64,000 bases of DNA from Galerina marginata (Eukaryota; Basidiomycota; Agaricomycetes; Agaricales; Galerinaceae): positions 3,162,001 through 3,226,000 of the forward strand of contig JAECYW010000008.1 of NCBI GenBank assembly GCA_023014335.1, given 5' to 3'. Within the stretch, counting starts at the first letter, position 1. Every line of letters begins with the position of its first letter. The notes under the pieces are model-generated. The model did not search any database. It worked only from the letters and a program-made list of their open reading frames with translations, and was not told the DNA's origin. The position numbers and the translations under genes were made by a program. Below, one piece after another: positions 45,106-56,736 of this stretch.

Positions 45106-48100
45106 ATGGCAAATATCAACGCTGTACAAGCTCTTTCCTTGGGCGTCGACGCGATTCACTATTCGAACCGCCCTCCACCTACCGCACCGACGGGTTATTA
45201 TGACTGGGAGGTATCAAGTGATCCCGCGGCTGGACGCAAAGGCCATTCGCTCGTGAGCAACTTGATCACCGAGGTGGAGACTTTGAAGTCGAAGGGAACT
45301 TTCAAACCCGACCCCAAGGCGATTGTGAGCTGCTCGTTATTCTAGTTTCTTTCGGGATCGTTTGACTGTCATCGTCTACCACCAGGCAGCATTTGCCGAT
45401 ACCATTGAGCATCCCACCGCCGCAGACGATCGCAAAGGCGCCGTAAGTGACTGCCCTGCATTTTGTTCCTCTTGGCTCTGAACACGTTCCAACTTACTTA
45501 GTTTGCCGATGGTCTTGGTATCCTTGCCAGGCTCGATCCTGACAGCGACCTTTCCAAGAAATTGAATGACGGAGTAATCGACACGCTTTACAACACAGTT
45601 CCTCACCCCCCGGCCTCGTACCTCAGTCCATCTTACAGCTTTCGTCAAGCCGATGGAGGCGCGAACAATCTCGAAAACCACGACCTCGGAAGGGCAGGCA
45701 CGCCGTATGCCCGCAGCGTCCAGGGAAAAGCCGGACTGCCCAGGTCGTCGCTTCCTGATGCGGGGCTTATCTTCGACACGATTCTGAAGCGCAAAGGGGT
45801 TAGCTATAATGAAATTCTCACACGACGCGTCCTTGCTAACCTCTCACGTGACAGCAACAAAACCACTCCGGCGGCATGTCAAGTTTGATTTTCGCTTTTG
45901 CCTCCATCGTCACCCACTCTTTGTTCCGAACCGATACCTCGAACATCTACATCAACAATGCCAGCTCATACCTCGACCTTAGCCCGGTTTATGGCGACAG
46001 TGTGTTATTTCCGCACTCTTTGACTTATAAAACCCACGTTCAATTCGATTTTTTAGACCAAGCAGCACAGGATAAAGTGCGAGACAAGGAGCAAGGTCGT
46101 GGGTTATTGTACCCAGATACGTTCTCAGAGGAACGTCTCCTCTTTTTGCCGCCTGCGACCAGCGTTTTGCTCGTAGTTTTCAGTCGTAATCACAACGTAG
46201 GTTTTTCTCTCCTCTTTTGCCATTCATTCGCTTAAAATGGTTCGTTTAATCAGTACATCGCGAACAAGATCCTTAAGATCAACGAACGTCAAAGATGGAG
46301 CGACCCACCCCCGACGGACCCAGCTCAGAGAGCACTTCAGGACGAGGAGATCTTTCAGACAGCCAAACTAGTCAAGTGCGTTTCTAATTTCATTTTTCCC
46401 CCCGCTATTCTTAATCACTCTTCTAGCTGCGGTCACTTTATGAGCTGCATTATGGGCGACTATGTCGCTGGATTCCTTGGATCGTCGGAAGGTTGCAATT
46501 GGAACATGAATGCGTTTGACGTGAGTTATTCGACCTTCGAAATTCGTTTTTGCACTGATTTGACGTGCTCAACGTGACAGGTCATCAATGGGAAGGACTT
46601 GAAAGTTTCCCGAGGACTCGGAAACCATGTTAGCGTCGAATTCAACATCCTTTACAGAGTAAGTCGCTCGCACCTGCCATATTCCTGTCTATTTCCTAAT
46701 GTTCTATTTAGTGGCACGCCACCGTTTCTGAAACAGACGAAAAGTGGACCGAGGACGTCTTCAAGCAGGCATTCGGCGATAAACCGTTTGACCAGGTATA
46801 CTCGATCCTAAAGGCTATGAATTAGGCAACTTATCAACTACCTTTAGCTTACTCTCGCCGACCTTGGCCAAATCGCTCAAGTCTTCGCCGACGTCCCAGC
46901 TAACCCCGCTGAACGCACCTTTGCCGGGTTAGCACCTTCTTACGTTCGACGTTCGGCTCTTCACTAACTTCTTTCACTGCTAGCATCCAACGTGGCGCGG
47001 ATGGCAAGTTCTCCGATGATGACTTAGCCAAGATCCTGCACATCGCCACCGAGAATCCCGCCAGCGCATTCCGCGGACGCGGCACTCCACCCGTCCTCCG
47101 ACTTGTGGAGATGATGGGTATTGAGCAGGCCCGGCAGTGGGGTCTCTGCACGATGAACGAGTTTAGGGCTTTCCTTGGGCTGAGACGTGCGTTTTTTTTC
47201 GTTCTTTTATCATGAAACTTTTGCTGACGTATGTGTTATCTTAGAATTCCAAACCTTCGAGGAGTGGAATCCTGATCCTGAGATCGCTGGCGCTGCTCGT
47301 CGCCTATATGGCCACGTCGACAACCTTGAGCTCTATGTAAGTTGGATCTTCGCCGATTTACCTTTTCGCCTCTTAATTTAATCATTAGACCGGTCTTCAA
47401 GCCGAGTCTACGATGCCACTAACCGATGGCTCTCGATTTGCCTGCGGTTACACGGTGAGTTCCTTTCATCTCTGCCATACTTTTCCTCATCCAATCTTAG
47501 ACCACTCGTGCCGTTCTTGGCGATGCTATCGCTCTTGTTCGTGGAGATCGTTTCTACACCAGTGACTTCACTCGTGCGTCTTATTCGTTTCTAAATATAT
47601 TTTGACCTTCATTAATTCTTCACAGCCATCAACATGACCACTTGGGGTTTCCACGACTCCCAGCGCGACATGAACAACGGAGGTCAAGGAGGTCAAAGTG
47701 CGTTGTAGCCTTGTATTATCTCCGCCTCGTTCGGTAGCTGATGAACGATGACAGTTCCCAAGTTGCTCCTCCGTAACTTACCCCGCCACTTCCCATGGGT
47801 ACGTTTGCAATTTTTTTCTTCACAAAGCCCTTGTCTGATCTCGTCGCTGCAGAACTCCGTCTACTCCCTTTTCCCGTTCTTCACACCCCCGCACATGCAA
47901 ACCAGCCTGACACGTCAAGGACTCCAAGCCAAGTATGACTTCAATGCCCCCAAGACCATTCCCGTGCCCATCGTACTCAACACCCTCACGGGCATCAAGA
48001 CCGTCTTCAGCGATTCCTCTCGCTTCAAGGTTATCTATGAGAAGTTCGGATACGGATCCATCCTCATGTTCGACGACCCCGCTCAGTAAGTCTTGACCTT

Positions 48101-49753
48101 CCTACAAGTTTTATTGTCGCATCTAACATAAAATTAACCTACTTCAGGCACGACAGTGATCGTGCCTATGTGCTGCACGCTATGTTCCCCGACAAGAACT
48201 CGATCGCTGAACACGCTTCTTTCTTCGCGTCGACAATCAAGGCCAAGTTGAACGAGACGGCCTGGTCGTAAGTGGCTCCATTTCCTATCGTTGTGTTCCT
48301 CTAACGAATGTTTCGTCTTAGGTATAGCGGCGTTCCGGGAAAGTATGTCGACATCGTCAAGGATGTTATCTACCCCACCGTTGCCCACGTCGCTGCTGAC
48401 AAACTGGTCCGTAATGACTTTTTGGCATTTCTAACCTTTTGTTCATCATTTCGACAGACTGGGATTCCATTGAAGACGAAGGCAAACCCTAAGGGCTTGT
48501 TTACAGAGCTTGAGATGTTCGAAATGCTTGCAACTCTTGTACGTATTCGTTCATACTTTTATTTGTTTAAGCCTCACCTATTGGTACCTCCCCATAGTTC
48601 ACGTCAGTTCATTTCTTCGCCGGAAGTATGATCAAACTAACTTATTGAACCTTATTACAGCGTTACCTTCCTAGCATTCGACAACACGGAGACCAGTTTT
48701 GCTCTTCACGATGCCTCTCAACAAGCAGGGACCGTTATCGGAGCCCTCGCTGCCAAGTCCATCCTCGAGGTCTCACCAGCGGCCTCTCCTGTATGTATCA
48801 TCGCTGTATTTTCGCCCGCGTTTAAGTGACATTTCTTTGTACACCTCAGAATATCATTGGTCGTGTCGCCGCCAGCATTACATCGTTCATCTGGCCGCCA
48901 AACGACAAACTATGGTACCCCTTCATGAGCAGGCTGGCGGCCACTGGCAAACCCATCGATCAGCTCCTTGGCAACCTTCTCGGCGTCGCTGTTGGTGCCT
49001 CGGTTAACCACGGCCATGCTACCGTCAACGTGGTCGACTTCTACTTGGACGATGCTCGCAAGAAGGAGAGGGATCACATTGTCGAGCTCGTGAAGTACAA
49101 CGATGCTGATAGCAATGCATTGTTATTGGGATATGTCTCCGAGGCGATGCGTATGCCAATTTAATTTTTTTCTCTTTCTATCGTTGTATATTGACTGTCG
49201 GGTCTAGGACTCAAACCTCAATTTGAGGGTCTCTGGCGTGAAGCCACTGTTGATGCCATCATCAACCAGGGACCTGGTCTTCCACCTCTCGAGGTCAAAG
49301 TCGGCGATCGTCTCCGTGGCAGCTTCCGCAATGCACATCTCAACGTAAGATCCTTCCTCACACCATGTTATTACCTGACACTTAACCGATCTTTCTCTAG
49401 CCTCTCGACTTCCCCGATCCCACCACTGTCAACCCTCGTCGTCCCTCCAGCTCCTACGCCACCATCAACGGTACCGGATTCCATGGCTGTCCAGGTGTCA
49501 ACTACGCACAGAAGGCCATCGTCGAGGCTGTCAAAATTATCTTCTCTCTCAAGAACATTCGTCGTGCGCCTGGACCTGCTGGGACACTGAGGCAGTTCTC
49601 GGAGATCGTCCATGAGACCCAAACTGACTCGTTTATTCAGCGCAATGGGACCGTCAGCCCGTGGCCTGGATCAATGAACGTTGTGGTACGTTATTTTTGA
49701 TTTTATGGCTTTTTCTTGGTGGCTGATTTGATTCGATTTAGTGGGATGCTTGA
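45106..49753 (+). CDS. ppo: Psi-producing oxygenase / linoleate diol synthase-type fatty-acid dioxygenase (26 exons)
   Basis: Twenty-six exons give 1,084 residues, the usual length for Ppo proteins. Boundaries: 45106-45324, 45386-45442, 45502-45798, 45855-45999, 46057-46196, 46254-46375, 46427-46520, 46581-46658, 46712-46795, 46848-46927, 46984-47186, 47245-47336, 47389-47454, 47501-47573, 47626-47697, 47755-47798, 47853-48085, 48148-48267, 48322-48406, 48458-48538, 48598-48602, 48661-48790, 48850-49150, 49208-49344, 49401-49685, 49742-49753. The N-terminal half is an animal-peroxidase-type haem dioxygenase: distal His ~212 in Val-Thr-His-Ser-Leu-Phe, and catalytic Tyr383 with proximal His386 in Tyr-Arg-Trp-His. 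The C-terminal half is a P450-like hydroperoxide isomerase with haem-ligand Cys1016 in Phe-His-Gly-Cys-Pro-Gly. Such enzymes oxidise linoleic or oleic acid to hydroperoxides and diols (oxylipins, psi factors) that steer sporulation and development. All key residues are present, so it is probably active. Confidence 0.93.
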
Positions 49754-49909
49754 ACTAGGAAGGGTACTGTTTTTTTCTCGTTAACTACCGCTCGAATCAG
49801 TCAATGTCGCCATTAGTTTTGTGTCGTTACTAGTCTGCCTCATTCAAATACCAAATCATTTCTCATTTCTCAGCTCAAATATTTCAGGGAGAATAAAATA
49901 AATGTCGAC

Positions 49910-52900
49910 CGTACCGCTCTATCTGCACGTCTGCCAAGTAGAGAGTCTGGCTGCAGTTTGGACTCCAAATTGTGGTCATCCGTAGACTGGCGAGCGGTGA
50001 ATGATGTCAATTCGAGGATATTAGATAGCACATACGCAGGAAAAAAATGAAATACAGCAGGCCTACACCGTCTGACAACCGCGGCAGAAGCTGAAGGATT
50101 TCATCAACCATCGATGATCGATGAAGACGTATTCGAGTCGCTAGCCCACAAGTAGAGAGTCTACCGCCTTTGCCGCCGAATTCCAAATAATCCAAACTAG
50201 CGAGCATCGAATGATGTTCATTCGAAACTGACCAACGCGGAGGAGGTCAGGAAGGGGAGAGATCAGACTCTGAGTGCAAAAGCAGTGACCCTGAACTTGA
50301 ACCATAAACAGGGCAGGCCGGAGAGCAATAATGGAATGGCAATACCTTGAAAAGCAAAACCCACCTCCTAGCAGTATCGGACGCCTTCATTTTTTGATCG
50401 AAAATCGCGGTACTAGCTGAAGAATGAGGGATGACTGACTCAAGTCGCTAGCTCGCAAGTGTAGAGTCTGACCATATTCGACAATATCAAGCGGTCATCC
50501 GTAGACTGGCAAGCGTAGAATGATAATCATTCAAATCTCACCAACACGGAGAATACAAGGGAGCCGACGGGTCAGACTCTGATCGCAGGAAGCAATGGCT
50601 TGAACTTAAACCATGAATCGGGCAGGCAAAGCGGAGCAATGAGATATTGATCAGCATATACCTTGGAGAGAAATAAACACACCTACCGGCTGCACGCCTA
50701 ACTGTCTGGGGGAATAATAACCGCAGTATCAGTTGAAGAATGAATATTGAATAGGCATTCGAGTCGCTATCCAACAAGTGGGGAATCTGACCGCGTTCTG
50801 GTACCCCGATCACCGGTAGACTGGCGGCCGCGACTAACCAACACGGAGAAGGTAAGGGAATAGAGAGCGGTCAGAGTCTGGATATCGGAAGCGTCGGCTT
50901 GAACTTGAACGTAGATCGGGCAGTGATAATGAAGTGGTTTAAGAATGAAGGGTTCGCCTGGAATTAGATAAGCATATACCTGAGGGAGAATGAAACACAA
51001 GCTCACCATACCTCCCAGCTGCGCACATGCCTACAGTTCGATAACCGTACCAGTTGAAGGATGAAGACTTCCGAGTCGCTAGTCCACAAGGCGGGAATGT
51101 GTAGGGCTTTAATTGCGACCAGAGAGATGTAAGGAGCGTTGTATAAAGAGACAGTTCAGTCGCACCTCCATTTTTTGCCGCGCTTGCGGAACTCGATTCG
51201 TGTCGCGGCCTCCACTTGGAGGGTCAGCTGACCCCCTTGCCTTTGAATCACTATCACCCGAAAACTGGCGAACATCGAATGGTGTTTATTCGAAGCTAAC
51301 CAACACGGAAGAGAGGATGAAGGGTAAGGGACAGACTCTTAGTGCGAGAAGCAGTGACTTGAACCATAGATGGGGCAGGCCGCAGAGCGATAATGGATAA
51401 AAATATCTTGAAACGAAAGAAAGAGTACGCCTTCATTTTTCAATCAATAACCGCAGTACCAGCTAAAAGATGAAGGATGCATACATATTCGAGTCGGTAC
51501 CCGCAAGTAAAGAGTCTGACCGCCTCGGGCTTCAAATCACCTGATCTTCCGCAAACTGGAGTGCATCGAATGACGTTCATTCGAAGCTGAAAACACGGAG
51601 GAGAGCAGGAAGCGGAGGGGTCAGACTCTGAGTGCGGGAAGCAGTGACTTGAATTTTAACCATGAATCGGGCAGGCAACGTGGAGCGATAATGAAGTGGA
51701 CAGATAAATACTTGTCCTAAAATGAGATATTAATCTGCATATACCTGAACGAATAAATATATCTCCTGACGGTATGCCTTCGTAGTTAGATCGATAACTG
51801 CGGTACAAGCTGAAAGACGAGGGAGCGTATTCGAGTTGCTAGCTCCCAAGTGGAGAGTCTGACCGTCTTGACCGTCAGGGAAAAAATCCGTAGACGGGAG
51901 AGCATAGAATGATATTCATTCGACGCTAACCAACACGGAGCAGATTACGGAGCGAAAGGGTCGGACTCTCTGCGCGGGTAAGGGTGGCTCGAACTTGAAC
52001 TGCAGATTGGGCAGGCCGCATAGGGATGGATGGAGTCGACGAAGCCTCATACTTAGCCTAGAATGAGATCGTAAATAACGTATACCTCAGAAAAAGAGAA
52101 ACTTGCCTTCCAATTGGACGCCTCCACCGTTTGATCGATAACCACGGTACCAGCTAAATATGAAGATGAAAGATGACTACGTATTCAAGTTGCTAGCCAA
52201 CAAAGCAGAGTCTGACCGAATTCTAATGCTGCTGTCAATGGTATCCATAGACTGGAGAGCTTCAATGATGTGAATTCAAGACTAACCAATACGGAGAAGA
52301 CAAGGGAGAAGTGGACGGCCAGACTCTGAATATCGGAAGCGGTGGCTCAATCGTAAGACGCATATTGGGCGAGCAGCAGCGCAATAATGAAGTAACTTCG
52401 TCTGAAATAAAAGATTAAATAGCATATAGCTGGGGAAAAAAAATAAAACACACCTCCCAGCTGGACGGTTACACCATTTGGTCAATAGCCGCGGTAAAGC
52501 ATGAGGGATGAAGGATGGATACACAATCGAGTCGCTAGCTCTCAAGTGGAGAGTCTGACCGCATGAAACACTGCTGTGCGTCATCCGTAGCTGGCAGGTG
52601 TCGACAATGTATTCGAACCTAACCAACACGGAAAAGAGGAGGAAAGAGAACAGACGGGTCAGACTCTGCGTATGGGAAGTAGTGGCTCGAATCGTAACTC
52701 GGGCAGAGCAGAGTGATCATGGAGTGGTGTTTCTGGAATGAGACATCAGAGAGTAAATAGTTTGGCAAGGATTCATAAAAGCAAGTGAAGACCGAAGCCC
52801 TCTGCTGTCTGATAACGCAGTACTTGACTGAAGGATGATCACCGTCGAGTTCATCTCCGTAGACTGGTTTGAACGATAAAAGCGTGGATCGTTCGAAGCT

Positions 52901-53170
52901 AATCAACAGGAGAAGAGAGCGGAGGGATCAGACTCTAAGTAATGGAAGTTAACGACCCAGAGGCGACTTGAAGCATAGATGGTGGTTGAAGAAGTTCCTA
53001 GCATTCAAAGGATAAGTCCAAGTCGCCTGCCTACACTGGCAGAGCCTGACGGCGTCACGGACATTCTTAAACATCCTTAGATGGGTGAGCGTCGAGCGAT
53101 GTTCATTCGTGGCCAACCACACGAGGAAGTGGGTGGCGGATGGCCAGACTCTGAGCGTAGGGAACGGGAC
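49910..53170. repeat. Array of ~10 degenerate 300-350 bp units with a dyad core
   Basis: Units recur at about 49939, 50154, 50462, 50782, 51088, 51509, 51858, 52207, 52548, 52855 and 53037. A typical unit runs AGAGTCTGACC, ~50 bp, GTAGACTGG, TCGAATGATGTTCATTCGA (itself palindromic), ACCAACACGGAG, ~30 bp, GGTCAGACTCT. The two outer boxes are inverted repeats of each other. The rest carries shared segments such as CTTGAACTTGAACCATGAA, GGGCAGGC, ATATACCT and CGAGTCGCTAGC. One unit (51088-51240) carries unrelated sequence. Short ORFs inside are repeat by-products. No protein is supported. Confidence 0.8.
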
Positions 53171-53515
53171 TGGGCCGCGAGGGGGAATATAGGGCTCCAC
53201 ATCTTACGCCCGTGTTGTACTGGGATCGAGGGCTTTCATATTCTATGTGGTTAGACCGTAAAATCCAGTATAATAAAGAATGGGAAGGATCGCTTACTGG
53301 CAAGCCAGGCTTGTACTTGGATGGACGACGATTCTGATCAAAGGCGATCGAGGGTGTCAGATTGGTGTCAGATAACGAATGCACGACAAGGATGAATGAA
53401 ACTGATAAGCTGAAGCTGATAAAGACGGATCAGGGATCCATCGTCCACCATCCATCGCACAGGGATCAAAGTCCTTTCGAGTCTTCGATAATGAACCTAC
53501 GCCGCTCATTTTTTT

Positions 53516-53848
53516 GTGATCTCCATGCACCACGTTTCGGATTGTCCTTTCCAGCAACTTTCAAAATTCCCTCGTTTGCCAGAGAGCGAGCGATCCGACA
53601 GCGAATCCCCCATCCTATGCACAAGAAGGCGGCGCTGGGGCGGTGTCCTTACTCGAGTAAGTAAGCACGAGAATCAAGAAATCGAGAACAAGGACAGGAA
53701 CTTCCTCAAGAAAGCTGAATGGGGAATCGAGGGAGGGGTAGTGGGTTGGGAAGTGAACAAGAAACAAGATGTGGATATATCGGGTTGGTGGGAGCGCGGT
53801 GCTAATTATGGAGGGACCTCGGAACGTGCTTGGACTCCGACTTGGTGA
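53516..53848 (+). CDS. Orphan 3'-terminal coding segment, unknown protein
   Basis: A plus-strand frame of up to 110 codons ending at a TGA. The last ~90 residues look coding: a Ser/Glu-rich stretch, a basic Arg-Arg-Arg-Arg-Trp-Gly-Gly cluster, and a Trp/Gly-rich tail with Ser-Gly-Trp-Trp-Glu-Arg-Gly. The upstream part is not convincing and falls next to the repeat array, so this may be the last exon of a gene whose 5' part was lost or lies beyond unresolved introns. No family recognised. Confidence 0.25.
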   Translation: MISMHHVSDCPFQQLSKFPRLPESERSDSESPILCTRRRRWGGVLTRVSKHENQEIENKDRNFLKKAEWGIEGGVVGWEVNKKQDVDISGWWERGANYGGTSERAWTPTW

Positions 53849-54414
53849 CGCAATGCTATAGAACGAGTATATTTCATCGCCAACATAAAGCCAGGCGGGT
53901 AGTAGATAGCTATGATAGGTATAATCAACACAAAACGAGACGAGTATGGCTACAATTTTACGAGACAGAAACCAAGACAGATAATTAGGTATAAGATATA
54001 TCTAGGATACGATAAGAGAATCAGGAGCAGACCGGGTGAAAAGGCTACAGTTTTAGAGATGAGAACAGAGGAAGCGCGAGATAGTAGGGCTACAGTTTTA
54101 TCAGAATGAATGAGGAAGACAGACGTGGAGGTGACGATGACGATAGACGAACAATGACGATAACGAGAACACGATAAACGGGATAGGATAACGGAAAGGA
54201 AAGACAGTGATTAGACGGGCACGGCCACGCGGGAATAGGAATAGGTAAATGTATGCATATGATATGAATGATAAACGTGGTAAGGAAGTCGGAGAGGTCG
54301 TTAAAGTGAAAGCAAAAGTGGGTGGAGGTGGAGGTGGAGTAGGCCTCGTGAAGAGAGAAGGAGAGGAGCAGATAGGAGAAAGAAAGGCTGGCAGGCCAGG
54401 CGAAGAAAATATCC
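53849..54414. other. Intergenic between convergent partial genes
   Basis: Purine-rich on the plus strand, with short ORFs on both strands that look accidental (54101-54434 minus). It may contain the 3' UTRs of the two flanking partial genes. Confidence 0.35.
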
Positions 54415-54867
54415 TCAATAACAGCTGTCCCCAACAGCGAGCTCAGCGAAGCTCGCCTCCGTAGCAGTAGGCGTCCTCATCGGCTTCGGCGAATGCGCGT
54501 TCTCGTGCTGAGAAACGACAGGGTCCATCTCGTACCCATACATCATATCCATATCCATATCCATATACGACCCCATCGCGTGCATCGAGGGATATAGGCA
54601 GTCGAGTGGTCCCATGCCTAGGCCCACGCCCATGCCCATGTTGATAGAGGACATCTCGGGTAAGACATCCGACACGCTCGGGGCAGGCGAGGCCGACGCT
54701 GACGTAGACGCCAAAGTCGAAGCTGATGAGAGAGCGGAGTGTTGCTCTGCGTCGAGCGGGGAGATGGAGGTGTCAATCGGGGCTAGGATAGGTGAAGGCG
54801 ACTTGTGATGCGACGACTCTACCCTTATTGTCCCGTCTGATTTGCTCTGGAGTGCAAAATGTGCATC
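54415..54867 (-). CDS. Orphan C-terminal exon, Ser/Met/Gly-rich, regulator-like
   Basis: The minus-strand frame is open from a possible CACTAG acceptor (~54868) to the stop at 54415, ~150 residues. It starts with a polar Ser/Pro stretch, continues through Ser-Ala repeats and a Gly-Met-Gly-Val-Gly-Leu-Gly-Met-Gly segment, and has an alternating Met-Asp tract made by an ATATCC/CATATC microsatellite. The style is that of a disordered tail of a fungal transcription factor, but no DNA-binding domain is present. An in-frame TGA stands just upstream of the acceptor, and the next ~140 bp lead into a transposable element. The gene may therefore be 5'-truncated. No start codon assigned. Confidence 0.35.
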   Translation of the reverse strand, partial: DAHFALQSKSDGTIRVESSHHKSPSPILAPIDTSISPLDAEQHSALSSASTLASTSASASPAPSVSDVLPEMSSINMGMGVGLGMGPLDCLYPSMHAMGSYMDMDMDMMYGYEMDPVVSQHENAHSPKPMRTPTATEASFAELAVGDSCY

Positions 54868-54997
54868 CCCCCTAGTGTCCCCTCAACCTGACCCCATATT
54901 CGGATTCCTCGACCCCAAATACCCCCTTTGGGTGCTTCAGAACGTCCAGAACGGTCCTAATATTCTTATGATCCCGTTTCAAACTGACCCGCCAGGA

Positions 54998-55559
54998 CAC
55001 ATAGTTAGGGATTGTCACGGGTACAACGACCCGTGCGGGTTAGGGTGCGGGTTTTGTTGGGGTACGGGTACGGGTAGGTGATTTCATACCCTACAAAAAC
55101 CCGTACCCATGACACGGGTTGCGGGTCAGGTGCTGAGGTTGAAATCGGCGCTTAATCAGCGCCAACGTGAGTTCCAAACGAAGGTTTTCTTACTGGAGGC
55201 ACTTTTTAAAATGCCTCTGGTAAGAAAACCTTCGTTTGCAAAGGTGGGTTTGAGCTAGATATGGTGTAACTTAACTTAAAAGTGACAAACCAACATATTT
55301 CAAGCTATATTCTCTTGATTTACAAAGTTTTAGACTCGTCTAATTAAGAAAATTACTCTCTAGTGCATACAGCATAAGTATTACGGATGACCCGTCAATT
55401 CTACCCGCGCGGATTTCTGTACCCACGCTACCCGCCCAAACCCTTACCCGTACCCGCGAAAAACCCATACCCTTGACAGTGGGTACGGGTTTGCTGGGGT
55501 AGGGGTACGGGTAGCCCTGGAATACCCCAGGGTTACCCGTGCCAATCCCTACACATAGT
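54998..55559. mobile_element. hAT-like MITE with 8-bp target duplication
   Basis: The element 55006-55551 (546 bp) is bounded by 18-bp inverted repeats with one mismatch: TAGGGATTGTCACGGGTA at 55006-55023, and its reverse complement with G for T at 55534-55551. CACATAGT stands on both sides (54998-55005 and 55552-55559). An 8-bp duplication and TAGGG ends are typical of hAT elements. Subterminal ACGGGTACGGGT-type arrays lie inside both ends in opposite orientation. There is no transposase frame, so it is non-autonomous. CACATAGT recurs once more at 55574, so a chance local repeat must be kept in mind. Confidence 0.8.
55175..55238. repeat. 27-bp-arm hairpin nested in the hAT-like element
   Basis: Arms 55175-55201 and 55212-55238 pair with two mismatches around a 10-base A/T loop. 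The core GGAGGCA...TGCCTC is shared with the hairpin at 22651-22680. A transcript would fold into a near-perfect stem. Confidence 0.85.
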
Positions 55560-56736
55560 GTAACGCGTCACAACACATAGTGTAACAGTCACCGCTGAGC
55601 GTGCGTGCGTGCGTGTGTGCGTGCGCGCTCTGAAGATGGGTGAGAACACTGTTGCAGGTAAGAACGACAACCATCCAACGGCCCGTCAAATAAATTAAAT
55701 TCCTTTCAACTTGGGTGAAAAGAATGCCAATGTTATTCACGCTCAGGTGAGAAGGTTAAAAGCCTGACTAATCTTTACAATAAATTCCATCAGATTAACC
55801 GTGAAATTTGCAATCAAGCGATTCCATAATTTCAATCGTGTATGTTTTCTACCTTCAAGCTAATCTAACGTACACTGTACGTGTAAACTTTAAAGATTCC
55901 CAGTCAGGCTTGGCAACCAAGTTGAAAAGAATGAACACACAATTATCACTTACTGCCGTTGTTAATTGCCTGGACGGAGTGAGTTGAACGCATTTGGGTA
56001 TTATAGTTACTTTCCTCAACGAAATGTTAAGATCTATATTCAATATATCTAAAATGTAAGTACATAGCATTTATCTATAGTTATCGAATAGACTCTATGC
56101 AAAAAAGCTAAGGGATTGGTGGGCGGTATCGTTAGTGTTTGGAAGTCCAGTTGCAAGACTGCGAAAAGACCGGGACTGGACCGGGACTGGACTGGTAAAG
56201 ACCGGAAACTCGTAAGACTGATCAAGACCGCAACCGCGGTCCGGTCTTCGGTCTTCGTCAATCTCAAAATTGTAAAGACCGACGAAAAACCGGTTTAAAC
56301 CGGTCTCAACCGGTCCTTTCGCGTATAAGTTTGCACATAGATACGCCTATTAAATAGCTTTCGAACGATGTTAACTTCATATTTTTTGGCTCAAAACTAA
56401 GAAAGTTACAGCTAAGTTCGCTAATTTTATCGAATTTGGGTATAACTCAGCTAATACTTGAGGGAATACCATGTGTTTTCTGTCTACATATACCGGAATT
56501 TTAAATAAGTGAATGCAAAACACGAGTGGATCGAATCTGTGGCTTCCCAAAAAGGAAATATTATTATGATAAAAATATAATGTGAAAGCCCTGGAAAATC
56601 GCTTTCCGATGATATACCAAACATGTAAAACGGATAAAAATTGACTATAGTTATTCTTCCGAAAATCCACGAGCTGGATCGGTTAGGGTTATGGGGCACT
56701 TTGGACGTCGGTAGGGTAGGGTTGAGCCGTAGGGTA
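55560..56736. other. Intergenic with small repeats
   Basis: Includes a (TGCG)n/(TG)n microsatellite at ~55600-55630 and a GACCGG/ACCGGT-rich stretch at ~56155-56310. It also holds the first of two ~95-bp direct repeats: 56035-56133 recurs at 56945-57045, sharing ATGCAAAAAAGCTAA and GGATTGGTGG. No gene supported. Confidence 0.45.

Noticed and set aside
49910..53400. Several 80-115 codon minus-strand ORFs inside the repeat array
   Set aside because: They recur at the same place in each repeat unit with frameshifts between units, so they follow from the repeat and not from a coding gene.
55552..55586. CACATAGTGTAAC direct repeat as a separate element
   Set aside because: The second copy at 55574 is a 13-bp local repeat. 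It is better noted as a caution on the hAT target duplication than as its own feature.
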